Source: Locusta migratoria (taxonomy: Eukaryota > Arthropoda > Insecta > Orthoptera > Acrididae). From it: 64,000 bases of DNA. This document shows positions 34,371 through 45,684 of the stretch, one piece after another (the stretch's first letter is position 1; each line of letters begins with the position of its first letter). A program made the position numbers and the translations under genes. The notes below the pieces were generated by a model. That model saw nothing but the letters and a program-made list of their open reading frames with translations. It ran no database searches and was not told where the DNA came from. The stretch lies in NCBI GenBank assembly GCA_026315105.1, contig JAOYRU010000073.1:1-64000 (forward strand). The letters are read 5' to 3'.

Positions 34371-36958
34371 TACCTCTGGCGGGACTCGAACCGGCAATCC
34401 CCGGTTTAGGAGACCGATGCCTTATCCATTTTTTTTCTATGTCTAAAAACCTTGACAAAATATCACTCATTGTATGCAATCAATCTTCCAACATGTCTTC
34501 TTCAAACATATCCATGTCATCAAAGAAAATATTAGAGTCCATGTCCATAAAGTAATCATCTGTACCTTGGTATAAATCTAACTTTGATTTTTTCTCATCA
34601 TCATCAGAGTCTTCTCCAATAGCTGTCCACCATTTTCTCTTCACCCCCTCTCCAGAATATATGGCTGAGTCCAACAAATCTAAAGACTCTGCTATCCTCT
34701 TATTGAATGTATCTTTTATCTGCACTTCAAACTCAGGATCCCGTACAATGTCGAACTTCTCACCAAATAAAAAAAAATGAGTATTCTTTCCCAATGCCTA
34801 TTAAATCCCGTACATCTTCTAGATGTTTTATGCTCACAGTTTTTAATTTTTTATCATGGTTGTGAGGCAATATTTTATACCCGTACAGAAATCTTGATAT
34901 GGTGTCTTCCATAGTCATTATTGGATCACCGCTCATGATAGGGATCCCGTTCAGCTTATAACAGCTGTTTTGTTCGTCATAGGCAAATATTCCAGAGGAC
35001 GCAAACAAATTAATTTCCCATTCCCCTACTCTAAATGTTGCAGAATGCGGTGAGGATGTTAGTGGGTCTGCATTCACAAAAACATAAAGGAAGGCCATGT
35101 ACTCTGCATTCCATCTCCCTTCACTTATCACTTTGCTCATTATGTACCTTGCTGTTTTCGAGATTGACCTATATTGGGCATGGTGTCTTCTGAAAAAGTC
35201 ATTTTTCCATGTAAAATTACCTTTCTTAATGACACTTTTTAACTCGTCTTTTCTCTCCAGAAAATAGTATATTCTTTGTCTCAACATTCTCTCGAAATCA
35301 AAAAAGTTGAGCATTAAGGCGTTAGTACAAACAACAGATTTGGGCAATCTCTTTGTATCCTTTTCATTTATTTCATATTTAATTTGTAAACTGGTCCCTT
35401 CTGGCTGTATATTTAAGTTACCATCCAAATTTGCCCTTGTCTCATAAGTTCTTGTATATTCCGTGACTTTGGCAATCTCTGCTTTTCCCAGTCGGAAATC
35501 TGATTTTGGGTTCCTCAGCTTCTTTATGTATTCCTCCTCTTTTACACCTAATATCTCCCAAGGTCTCCTTTTTGTTCTCTCCTGGATTTGCCTTTCCATA
35601 TCCGCAAGTTCAGATGCCCTTGTTCTCCCTCCTCCATGTCTAATGAATGCTGCAATTATCGATAACAGGTATGAGAAGCTTACATTATTGATGAAGTTGC
35701 AAGTCATTCCTATGATCACGTCACCATCTCGTGTAAAGCTTCCTCTCATATCATCCATTATAAAGTTATATTGCTCTTCTCCTATTGTGTTTGTGAACTT
35801 GAGACCTACTGAATTTTCATACTCTTTCCTTATTGTGTTGAAAGGGTGAGCGCACAATGTTAATCCCTTATACTCAAATTCTGAGCAGATTGACATCCCC
35901 ATAGCTGCTCCCAGCCACTTTATATACTTATTGGTTCTCCATATTTCCAACATACTTAAGAGAGGAGTCCCTTCGATTGTAGTCGACGATATCACCTTTC
36001 TTATGTCATCCAAGCCATTATTATTTATCCTAGCTTGAAATATTAAGTTTTTTGTGAACATTTCCATTAGTTTGATTGAAGTAGAAGACGGTTTGTCCCC
36101 CAACATCTTCATATTTACTAAGTGAAGATTATCGTGGATGATTGCATGTTTCATAGGTATCATTCTGCCTGTCATATTGGAGGTTATAGAAAGAGTTCTC
36201 AACCTTTTGTCCATGGAATTTAAAAGAATTCTTGTTTGAGTCGGCAATAGCATTTTGCTGTCTAATGTAAGGTCGATTATGTTTTTTATTTGAACCCTAT
36301 ACCTTGGTGATATTGTTTTATCTGGTATTGTCAAATGTGGAAATAATGCCTCTTTCACCAAAGGAACCCTTTAAGTGGGAGGGATATCATATGGAGTCTC
36401 TCTAGTAGGAACAGTTTCCCTTTTCAACTCAGGTGGCCCGAAGCTAATTCTACTATGTTCCCAATCAATAGAGTAATACTCACTCACTTGATGACTTGGT
36501 TCTCTCTGTAAAATGTTTATTACTGCTATTTCATGCTCTTGAAGTTTTTCAACCCTTGTGATCCACCAATCCAAAGCCTCCTTTTTACATACGACTCTAC
36601 CATGGTATCTTGTGTCTTCCTTTTGAGCCCGATTACATTGTGCCATTAGGTGAGATGGAATTCCGAATTTCCTAGCCCTTTGATAATCCATGGCCAAAGG
36701 GTATTTTTTACTCAAAACACTAATTGTGTTAGCAACTGGATGTGGACATTCCTTGTTTCTGGCATTATTCTCAAGCATTCTCATATTTGATACGTTATAG
36801 TTCCGCAAGATACCCATACTTTGTTCTGAGAGGCCAAGAATCTTTTTTTACGTTAGATAATAGAATTTTCTTTCTAAGAATAGCTTCATTGTCTTCTGTG
36901 GGGGTCACTCATTTTCAAAAATCGGACTTGTTCGTACTATCCATTAGGCCACAGAGGC
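34371..36958 (-). pseudogene. tRNA-Arg(CCT) split by PB2, copy 10
   Basis: 5' part 36938-36958, 3' part 34371-34428. Confidence 0.88.
34480..36912 (-). pseudogene. PB2-like pseudogene, copy 10 (nonsense at codon 149)
   Basis: A single base change makes a TAA (36371-36373), splitting the main frame into 148 codons (36371-36817) and a downstream open part (34760-36361). The N-terminal part has five private changes (Asn26His, Thr37Lys, His44Asp, Ser61Cys, Pro92Leu), more than any other copy over that span. Further differences from copy 1 are Tyr201Ser, Ser246Thr, Ile636Met and Ser672Leu. Confidence 0.85.
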
Positions 36959-36972
36959 GGCGCAAAAATTGC

Positions 36973-37045
36973 CGTCCCTTGTGGGGATCGAACCCACGAC
37001 CTTTGGATTAGAAGTCCAACGCGCTATCCGCTGCGCCAAAGGGAC
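36973..37045 (-). tRNA. tRNA-Arg(TCT), copy 10
   Basis: Identical to copy 1. Confidence 0.96.
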
Positions 37046-37882
37046 GGTGTGTTGCTGGTTTGTATCTATCTGAAGTGGTGAGGATGATGTACGACGTTCT
37101 ACGTATCTATGCTGATTATTCTTATTTTCTGCGTAGAAATTGATACTGTTTTGCACCAATTCAACGTGCGTTCTACATGCTTGGCATATTTTGTTCGCCG
37201 TCTGATACAGTCATGAGGAAAGAAGCATAATTTACGCTATAAACATCTGTATGGTCGAATCGTTTTGTTTATAGCGAGCGCACGTATTCTTAGCCCTGTG
37301 TTTATTGACGTAGATATTCGTTGCAGCAGGCTGACTGTTCGTGCTTCTTCCTGCACTGCTGTGAGATAGAGGCGAAGTTCATGTTTCAGAAGCAGTATCC
37401 ACTCGCAATGTGGAGCACATTGTTTTGGAAGTACTGTAAGATCAGTCAGTCATCGTAGTGCTGATGGTAGCTGCGCTTGTTAGTCCCTCAAGAAACGATC
37501 TCAGTTCCACGGTGCACAATTGGCGCAAACAGAGCATTACTTGTATGGACAGTTCGAGGCAGGATACATTCCCCGCCATTGCTGTAAGGAGAGATTCAAA
37601 TGTGATGTGACACACTTGGCTGCTGGATGGTGAATTGATTTGTTCTTCGAGGAGAAAAACTTGCCTAACGAGCAACCCTCAACAAGTAGCTTAAGAGATC
37701 ATGTATGATTTTGCTACATTGGTGTATAATATCTTGAAGACGTTAAGTTTTCCACGAATGTAGTTGCATGTGTAACGTAAAGAAAGGCTTTGGATATAAC
37801 TGTTTTTGTCATTTGAACACGGTAGCGGTCATACCATGTTCCAATGCCTTTGTTGCAGTTCGTACTCATTTTTAAAAACTGC
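37046..37882. other. Spacer, copy 10
   Basis: Inverted repeat 37235-37276; CATTCCCCGCC form. Confidence 0.7.
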
Positions 37883-37955
37883 CGTCCCTTGTGGGGATCG
37901 AACCCACGACCTTTGGATTAGAAGTCCAACGCGCTATCCTCTGCGCCAAAGGGAC
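37883..37955 (-). tRNA. tRNA-Arg(TCT)-like paralog, number 11, fully paired
   Basis: All stems pair. It differs from the first tRNA-Arg(TCT) by a single D-loop base (AGAGGATA). It is one of the best candidates for function among the second-position genes. Confidence 0.9.
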
Positions 37956-38139
37956 GATTTATACTTCTCTCTCAGCTGATATGTTGGGACTCCTTTATAA
38001 AGAGGTTTTTCCCGAGCGTCAGCGAGCGTCAGTCGAGCTAAGTCGGCCAAGTCGGCTTAACACAGTAGAAACGTCATTATTTTTGTTTGTTTATTTCTGT
38101 GTGTAGTATGAATGATTTTGTACCATTGTGTAAAACGTG

Positions 38140-40734
38140 TACCTCTGGCAGGACTCGAACCGGCAATCCCCGGTTTAGGAGACCGATGCCTTATCCATTT
38201 TTTTTTCTATGTCTAAAAATCTTGACAAAATATCACTCATTGTATGCAATCAATCTTCCAACATGTCTTCTTCAAACATATCCATGTCATCAAAGAAAAT
38301 ATTAGAGTCCATGTCCATAAAGTAATCATCTGTATCTTGGTATAAATCTAACTTTGATTTTTTCTCATCATCATCAGAGTCTTCTCCAATAGCTGTCCAC
38401 CATTTTCTCTTCACCCCCTCTCCAGAATATATGGCTGAGTCCAACAAATCTAAAGACTCTGCTATCCTCTTATTGAATGTATCTTTTATCTGCACTTCAA
38501 ACTCAGGATCCCGTACAATGTCGAACTTCTCACCAAATAAAAAAAAAAAAAATGAGTATTCTTTCCCAATGCCTATTAAATCCCGTACATCTTCTAGATG
38601 TTTTATGCTCACAGTTTTTAATTTTTTATCATGGTTGTGAGGCAATATTTTATACCCGTACAGAAATCTTGATATGGTGTCTTCCATAGTCATTATTGGA
38701 TCACCGCTCATGATAGGGATCCCGTTCAGCTTATAACAGCTGTTTTGTTCGTCATAGGCAAATATTCCAGAGGACGCAAACAAATTAATTTCCCATTCCC
38801 CTACTCTAAATGTTGCAGAATGCGGTGAGGATGTTAGTGGGTCTGCATTCACAAAAACATAAAGGAAGGCCATGTACTCTGCATTCCATCTCCCTTCACT
38901 TATCACTTTGCTCATTATGTACCTTGCTGTTTTCGAGATTGACCTATATTGGGCATGGTGTCTTCTGAAAAAGTCATTTTTCAATGTAAAATTACCTTTC
39001 TTAATGACACTTTTTAACTTGTCTTTTCTCTCCAGAAAATAGTATATTCTTTGTCTCAACATTCTCTCGAAATCAAAAAAGTTGAGCATTAAGGCGTTAG
39101 TACAAACAACAGATTTGGGCAATCTCTTTGTATCCTTTTCATTTATTTCATATTTAATTTGTAAACTGGTCCCTTCTGGCTGTATATTTAAGTTACCATC
39201 CAAATTTGCCCTTGTCTCATAAGTTCTTGTATATTCCGTGACTTTGGCAATCTCTGCTTTTCCCAGTCGGAAATCTGATTTTGGGTTCCTCAGCTTCTTT
39301 ATGTATTCCTCCTCTTTTACACCTAATATCTCCCAAGGTCTCCTTTTTGTTCTCTCCTGGATTTGCCTTTCCATATCCGCAAGTTCAGATGCCCTTGTTC
39401 TCCCTCCTCCATGTCTAATGAATGCTGCAATTATCGATAACAGGTATGAGAAGCTTACATTATTGATGAAGTTGCAAGTCATTCCTATGATCACGTCACC
39501 ATCTCGTGTAAAGCTTCCTCTCATATCATCCATTATAAAGTTATATTGCTCTTCTCCTATTGTGTTTGTGAACTTGAGACCTACTGAATTTTCATACTCT
39601 TTCCTTATTGTGTTGAAAGGGTGAGCGCACAATGTTAATCCCTTATACTCAAATTCTAAGCAGATTGACATCCCCATAGCTGCTCCCAGCCACTTTATAT
39701 ACTTATTGGTTCTCCATATTTCCAACATACTTAAGAGTGGAGTCCCTTCGATTGTAGTCGACGATATCACCTTTCTTATGTCATCCAAGCCATTATTATT
39801 TATCCTAGCTTGAAATATTAAGTTTTTTTGTGAACATTTCCATTAGTTTGATTGAAGAAGAAGACGGTTTGTCCCCCAACATCTTCATATTTACTAAGTG
39901 AAGATTATCGTGGATGATTGCATGTTTCATAGGTATCATTCTGCCTGTCATATTGGAGGTTATAGAAAGAGTTCTCAACCTTTTGTCCATGTAATTTAAA
40001 AGAATTCTTGTTTGAGTCGGCAATAGCATTTTGCTGTCTAATGTAAGGTCGATTATGTTTTTTATTTGAACCCTATACCTTGGTGATATTGTTTTATCTG
40101 GTATTGTCAAATGTGGAAATAATGCCTCTTTCACCAAAGGAACCCTTAAAGTGGGAGGGATATCATATGGAGTCTCTCTAGTAGGAACAGTTTCCCTTTT
40201 CAACTCAGGTGGCCCGAAGCTAATTCTACTATGTTCCCAATCAATAGAGTAATACTCACTCACTTGATGACTTGGTTCTCTCTGTAAAATGTTTATTACT
40301 GCTATTTCATGCTCTTGAGGTTTTTCAACCCTTGTGATCCACCAATCCAAAGCCTCCTTTTTACATACGACTCTACCATGGTATCTTGTGTCTTCCTTTT
40401 GAGCCCGATTACTTTGTGCCATTAGGTGAGATGGGATTCCGAATTTCCTAGCCCTTTGATAATGTATGGCCAAAGGGTATTTTGTACTCAAAACACTAAT
40501 TGTGTTAGCAACTGGATTTGGACATTCCTTGTTTCTGGCATTATTCTCAAGCATTCTCATATTTGATACGTTATAGTTCCGCAAGATACCCATACTCTGT
40601 TCTGAGAGGCCAAGAATCTTTTTTTACGTTAGATAATAGAATTTTCTTTCTAAGAATAGCTTCATTGTCTTCTGTGGGGGTCACTCATTTTCAAAAATCG
40701 GACTTGTTCCTACTATCCATTAGGCCACAGAGGC
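38140..40734 (-). pseudogene. tRNA-Arg(CCT) split by PB2, copy 11
   Basis: 5' part 40714-40734, 3' part 38140-38197. The A tail is one base longer (nine), and a C-to-T change lies in the 3' strand of the T stem. Confidence 0.88.
38250..40688 (-). pseudogene. PB2-like pseudogene, copy 11 (C-terminus in frame; internal +1 frameshift)
   Basis: The homopolymer at 38539-38552 is 14 long instead of nine, so the main frame continues into the acidic C-terminus, giving a 512-codon open stretch (38250-39788). A one-base insertion in a T run near 39830 breaks the frame after residue ~256, leaving a 262-codon N-terminal frame (39805-40593). Changes from copy 1: Met43Ile, Ser312Leu, Glu525Lys, Trp537Leu, Ile636Met, Ser672Leu. 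Confidence 0.85.
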
Positions 40735-40748
40735 GGCGCAAAAATTGC

Positions 40749-40821
40749 CGTCCCTTGTGGGGATCGAACCCACGACCTTTGGATTAGAAGTCCAACGCGC
40801 TATCCGCTGCGCCAAAGGGAC
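40749..40821 (-). tRNA. tRNA-Arg(TCT), copy 11
   Basis: Identical to copy 1. Confidence 0.96.
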
Positions 40822-41658
40822 GGTGTGTTGCTGGTTTGTATCTATCTGAAGTGGTGAGGATGATGTACGACGTTCTACGTATCTATGCTGATTATTCTTA
40901 TTTTCTGCGTAGAAATTGATACTGTTTTGCACCAATTCAACGTGCGTTCTACATGCTTGGCATATTTTGTTCGCCGTCTGATACAGTCATGAGGAAAGAA
41001 GCATAATTTACGCTATAAACATCTGTATGGTCGAATCGTTTTGTTTATAGCGAGCGCACGTATTCTTAGCCCTGTGTTTATTGACGTAGATATTCGTTGC
41101 AGCAGGCTGACTGTTCGTGCTTCTTCCTGCACTGCTGTGAGATAGAGGCGAAGTTCATGTTTCAGAAGCAGTATCCACTCGCAATGTGGAGCACATTGTT
41201 TTGGAAGTACTGTAAGATCAGTCAGTCATCGTAGTGCTGATGGTAGCTGCGCTTGTTAGTCCCTCAAGAAACGATCTCAGTTCCACGGTGCACAATTGGC
41301 GCAAACAGAGCATTACTTGTATGGACAGTTCGAGGCAGGATACAAGTCCCGCCATTGCTGTAACGAGAGATTCAAATGTGATGTGACACACTTGGCTGTT
41401 GGATGGTGAATTGATTTGTTCTTCGAGGAGAAAAACTTGCCTAACGAGCAACCCTCAACAAGTAGCTTAAGAGATCATGTATGATTTTGCTACATTGGTG
41501 TATAATATCTTGAAGACGTTAAGTTTTCAACGAATGTAGTTGCATGTGTAACGTAAAGAAAGGCTTTGGATATAACTGTTTTTGTCATTTGAACACGGTA
41601 GCGGTCATACCATGTTCCAATGCCTTTGTTGCAGGTCGTACTCATTTTTAAAAACTGC
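40822..41658. other. Spacer, copy 11
   Basis: Inverted repeat 41011-41052; private CAAGTCCCGCC form near 41343. Confidence 0.7.
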
Positions 41659-41731
41659 CGTCCCTTGTGGGGATCGAACCCACGACCTTTGGATTAGAAG
41701 TCCTACGCGCTATCCTCTGCGCCAAAGGGAC
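41659..41731 (-). tRNA. tRNA-Arg(TCT)-like paralog, number 12, anticodon-stem mismatch
   Basis: D-loop as number 11, but the anticodon stem reads TAGGA/TCCAA with one mismatch. Confidence 0.78.
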
Positions 41732-41915
41732 GATTTATACTTCTCTCGCAGCTGATATGTTGGGACTCCTGTATAAAGAGGTTTTTCCCGAGCGTCTGCG
41801 AGCGTCAGTCGAGCTAAGTCGGCCAAGTCGGCTTAACACAGTAGAAACGTCATTATTTTTGTTTGTTTATTTCTGTGTGTAGTATGAATGATTTTGTACC
41901 ATTGTGTAAAACGTG

Positions 41916-44503
41916 TACCTCTGGCGGGACTCGAACCGGCAATCCCCGGTTTAGGAGACCGATGCCTTATCCATTTTTTTTCTATGTCTAAAAACCTTGA
42001 CAAAATATCACTCATTGTATGCAATCAATCTTCCAACATGTCTTCTTCAAACATATCCATGTCATCAAAGAAAATATTAGAGTCCATGTCCATAAAGTAA
42101 TCATCTGTATCTTGGTATAAATCTAACTTTGATTTTTTCTCATCATCATCAGAGTCTTCTCCAATAGCTGTCCACCATTTTCTCTTCACCCCCTCTCCAG
42201 AATATATGGCTGAGTCCAACAAATCTAAAGACTCTGCTATCCTCTTATTGAATGTATCTTTTATCTGCACTTCAAACTCAGGATCCCGTACAATGTCGAA
42301 CTTCTCACCAAATAAAAAAAAATGAGTATTCTTTCCCAATGCCTATTGAATCCCGTACATCTTCTAGATGTTTTATGCTCACAGTTTTTAATTTTTTATC
42401 ATGGTTGTGAGGCAATATTTTATACCCGTACAGAAATCTTGATATGGTGTCTTCCATAGTCATTATTGGATCACCGCTCATGATAGGGATCCCGTTCAGC
42501 TTATAACAGCTGTTTTGTTCGTCATAGGCAAATATTCCAGAGGACGCAAACAAATTAATTTCCCATTCCCCTACTCTAAATGTTGCAGAATGCGGTGAGG
42601 ATGTTAGTGGGTCTGCATTCACAAAAACATAAAGGAAGGCCATGTACTCTGCATTCCATCTCCCTTCACTTATCACTTTGCTCATTATGTACCTTGCTGT
42701 TTTCGAGATTGACTTATATTGGGCATGGTGTCTTCTGAAAAAGTCATTTTTCCATGTAAAATTACCTTTCTTAATGACACTTTTTAACTTGTCTTTTCTC
42801 TCCAGAAAATAGTATATTCTTTGTCTCAACATTCTCTCGAAATCAAAAAAGTTGAGCATTAAGGCGTTAGTACAAACAACAGATTTGGGCAATCTCTTTG
42901 TATCCTTTTCATTTATTTCATATTTAATTTGTAAACTGGTCCCTTCTGGCTGTATATTTAAGTTACCATCCAAATTTGCCCTTGTCTCATAAGTTCTTGT
43001 ATATTCCGTGACTTTGGCAATCTCTGCTTTTCCCAGTCGGAAATCTGATTTTGGGTTCCTCAGCTTCTTTATGTATTCCTCCTCTTTTACACCTAATATC
43101 TCCCAAGGTCTCCTTTTTGTTCTCTCCTGGATTTGCCTTTCCATATCCGCAAGTTCAGATGCCCTTGTTCTCCCTCCTCCATGTCTAATGAATGCTGCAA
43201 TTATCGATAACAGGTATGAGAAGCTTACATTATTGATGAAGTTGCAAGTCATTCCTATGATCACGTCACCATCTCGTGTAAAGCTTCCTCTCATATCATC
43301 CATTATAAAGTTATATTGCTCTTCTCCTATTGTGTTTGTGAACTTGAGACCTACTGAATTTTCATACTCTTTCCTTATTGTGTTGAAAGGGTGAGCGCAC
43401 AATGTTAATCCCTTATACTCAAATTCTAAGCAGATTGACATCCCCATAGCTGCTCCCAGCCACTTTATATACTTATTGGTTCTCCATATTTCCAACATAC
43501 TTAAGAGAGGAGTCCCTTCGATTGTAGTCGACGATATCACCTTTCTTATGTCATCCAAGCCATTATTATTTATCCTAGCTTGAAATATTAAGTTTTTTGT
43601 GAACATTTCCATTAGTTTGATTGAAGTAGAAGACGGTTTGTCCCCCAACATCTTCATATTTACTAAGTGAAGATTATCGTGGATGATTGCATGTTTCATA
43701 GGTATCATTCTGCCTGTCATATTGGAGGTTATAGAAAGAGTTCTCAACCTTTTGTCCATGGAATTTAAAAGAATTCTTGTTTGAGTCGGCAATAGCATTT
43801 TGCTGTCTAATGTAAGGTCGATTATGTTTTTTATTTGAACCCTATACCTTGGTGATATTGTTTTATCTGGTATTGTCAAATGTGGAAATAATGCCTCTTT
43901 CACCAAAGGAACCCTTAAAGTGGGAGGGATATCATATGGAGTCTCTCTAGTAGGAACAGTTTCCCTTTTCAACTCAGGTGGCCCGAAGCTAATTCTACTA
44001 TGTTCCCAATCAATAGAGTAATACTCACTCACTTGATGACTTGGTTCTCTCTGTAAAATGTTTATTACTGCTATTTCATGCTCTTGAGGTTTTTCAACCC
44101 TTGTGATCCACCAATCCAAAGCCTCCTTTTTACATACGACTCTACCATGGTATCTTGTGTCTTCCTTTTGAGCCCGATTACTTTGTGCCATTAGGTGAGA
44201 TGGGATTCCGAATTTCTTAGCCCTTTGATAATGTATGGCCAAAGGGTATTTTGTACTCAAAACACTAATTGTGTTAGCAACTGGATTTGGACATTCCTTG
44301 TTTCTGGCATTATTCTCAAGCATTCTCATATTTGATACGTTATAGTTCCGCAAGATACCCATACTTTGTTCTGAGAGGCCAAGAATCTTTTTTTACGTTA
44401 GATAATAGAATTTTCTTTCTAAGAATAGCTTCATTGTCTTCTGTGGGGGGCACTCATTTTCAAAAATCGGACTTGTTCCTACTATTCATTAGGCCACAGA
44501 GGC
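41916..44503 (-). pseudogene. tRNA-Arg(CCT) split by PB2, copy 12
   Basis: 5' part 44483-44503 carries a substitution in the duplicated target site (plus strand TATTCATT), so here the two duplication copies no longer match. 3' part 41916-41973. Confidence 0.88.
42025..44457 (-). pseudogene. PB2-like pseudogene, copy 12
   Basis: Main frame 42305-44362 is open for 685 codons, with Met43Ile, Arg49Lys, Tyr201Ser, Ser246Thr, Ser312Leu, Glu525Lys, Arg550Lys and Ile636Met against copy 1. C-terminal frame 42025-42339. The G run near the upstream ATG reads six G because of a T-to-G change. Confidence 0.85.
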
Positions 44504-44517
44504 GGCGCAAAAATTGC

Positions 44518-44590
44518 CGTCCCTTGTGGGGATCGAACCCACGACCTTTGGATTAGAAGTCCAACGCGCTATCCGCTGCGCCAAAGGGAT
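44518..44590 (-). tRNA. tRNA-Arg(TCT), copy 12, G1 to A
   Basis: First base is A instead of G, so the terminal acceptor pair is A-C. The 5' flank also has a linked T-to-G change (GTGTGGTGC on the plus strand). Rest as copy 1. Confidence 0.88.
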
Positions 44591-45427
44591 GGTGTGGTGC
44601 TGGTTTGTATCTATCTGAAGTGGTGAGGATGATGTACGACGTTCTACGTATCTATGCTGATTATTCTTATTTTCTGCGTAGAAATTGATACTGTTTTGCA
44701 CCAATTCAACGTGCGTTCTACATGTTTGGCATATTTTGTTCGCCGTCTGATACAGTCATGAGGAAAGAAGCATAATTTACGCTATAAACATCTGTATGGT
44801 CGAATCGTTTTGTTTATAGCGAGCGCACGTATTCTTAGCCCTGTGTTTATTGACGTAGATATTCGTTGCAGCAGGCTGACTGTTCGTGGTTCTTCCTGCA
44901 CTGCTGTGAGATAGAGGCGAAGTTCATGTTTCAGAAGCAGTATCCACTCGCAATGTGGAGCACATTGTTTTGGAAGTACTGTAAGATCAGTCAGTCATCG
45001 TAGTGCTGATGGTAGCTGCGCTTGTTAGTCCCTCAAGAAACGATCTCAGTTCCACGGTGCACAATTGGCGCAAACAGAGCATTACTTGTATGGACAGTTC
45101 GAGGCAGGATACATTCCCCGCCATTGCTGTAACGAGAGATTCAAATGTGATGTGACACACTTGGCTGCTGGATGGTGAATTGATTTGTTCTTCGAGGAGA
45201 AAAACTTGCCTAACGAGCAACCCTCAACAAGTAGCTTAAGAGATCATGTATGATTTTGCTACATTGGTGTATAATATCTTGAAGACGTTAAGTTTTCCAC
45301 GAATGTAGTTGCATGTGTAACGTAAAGAAAGGCTTTGGATATAACTGTTTTTGTCATTTGAACACGGTAGCGGTCATACCATGTTCCAATGCCTTTGTTG
45401 CAGTTCGTACTCATTTTTAAAAACTGC
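44591..45427. other. Spacer, copy 12
   Basis: Inverted repeat 44780-44821; CATGTTTGGC near 44721 marks copies 12-17. Confidence 0.7.
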
Positions 45428-45500
45428 CGTCCCTTGTGGGGATCGAACCCACGACCTTTGGATTAGAAGTCCAACGCGCTCTCCTCTGCGCCAAAGGGAC
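45428..45500 (-). tRNA. tRNA-Arg(TCT)-like paralog, number 13
   Basis: All stems pair; D-loop AGAGGAGA. Confidence 0.88.
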
Positions 45501-45684
45501 GATTTATACTTCTCTCTCAGCTGATATGTTGGGACTCCTTTATAAAGAGGTTTTTCCCGAGCGTCAGCGAGCGTCAGTCGAGCTAAGTCGGCCAAGTCGG
45601 CTTAACACAGTAGAAACGTTATTATTTTTGTTTGTTTATTTCTGTGTGTAGTATGAATGATTTTGTACCATTGTGTAAAACGTG

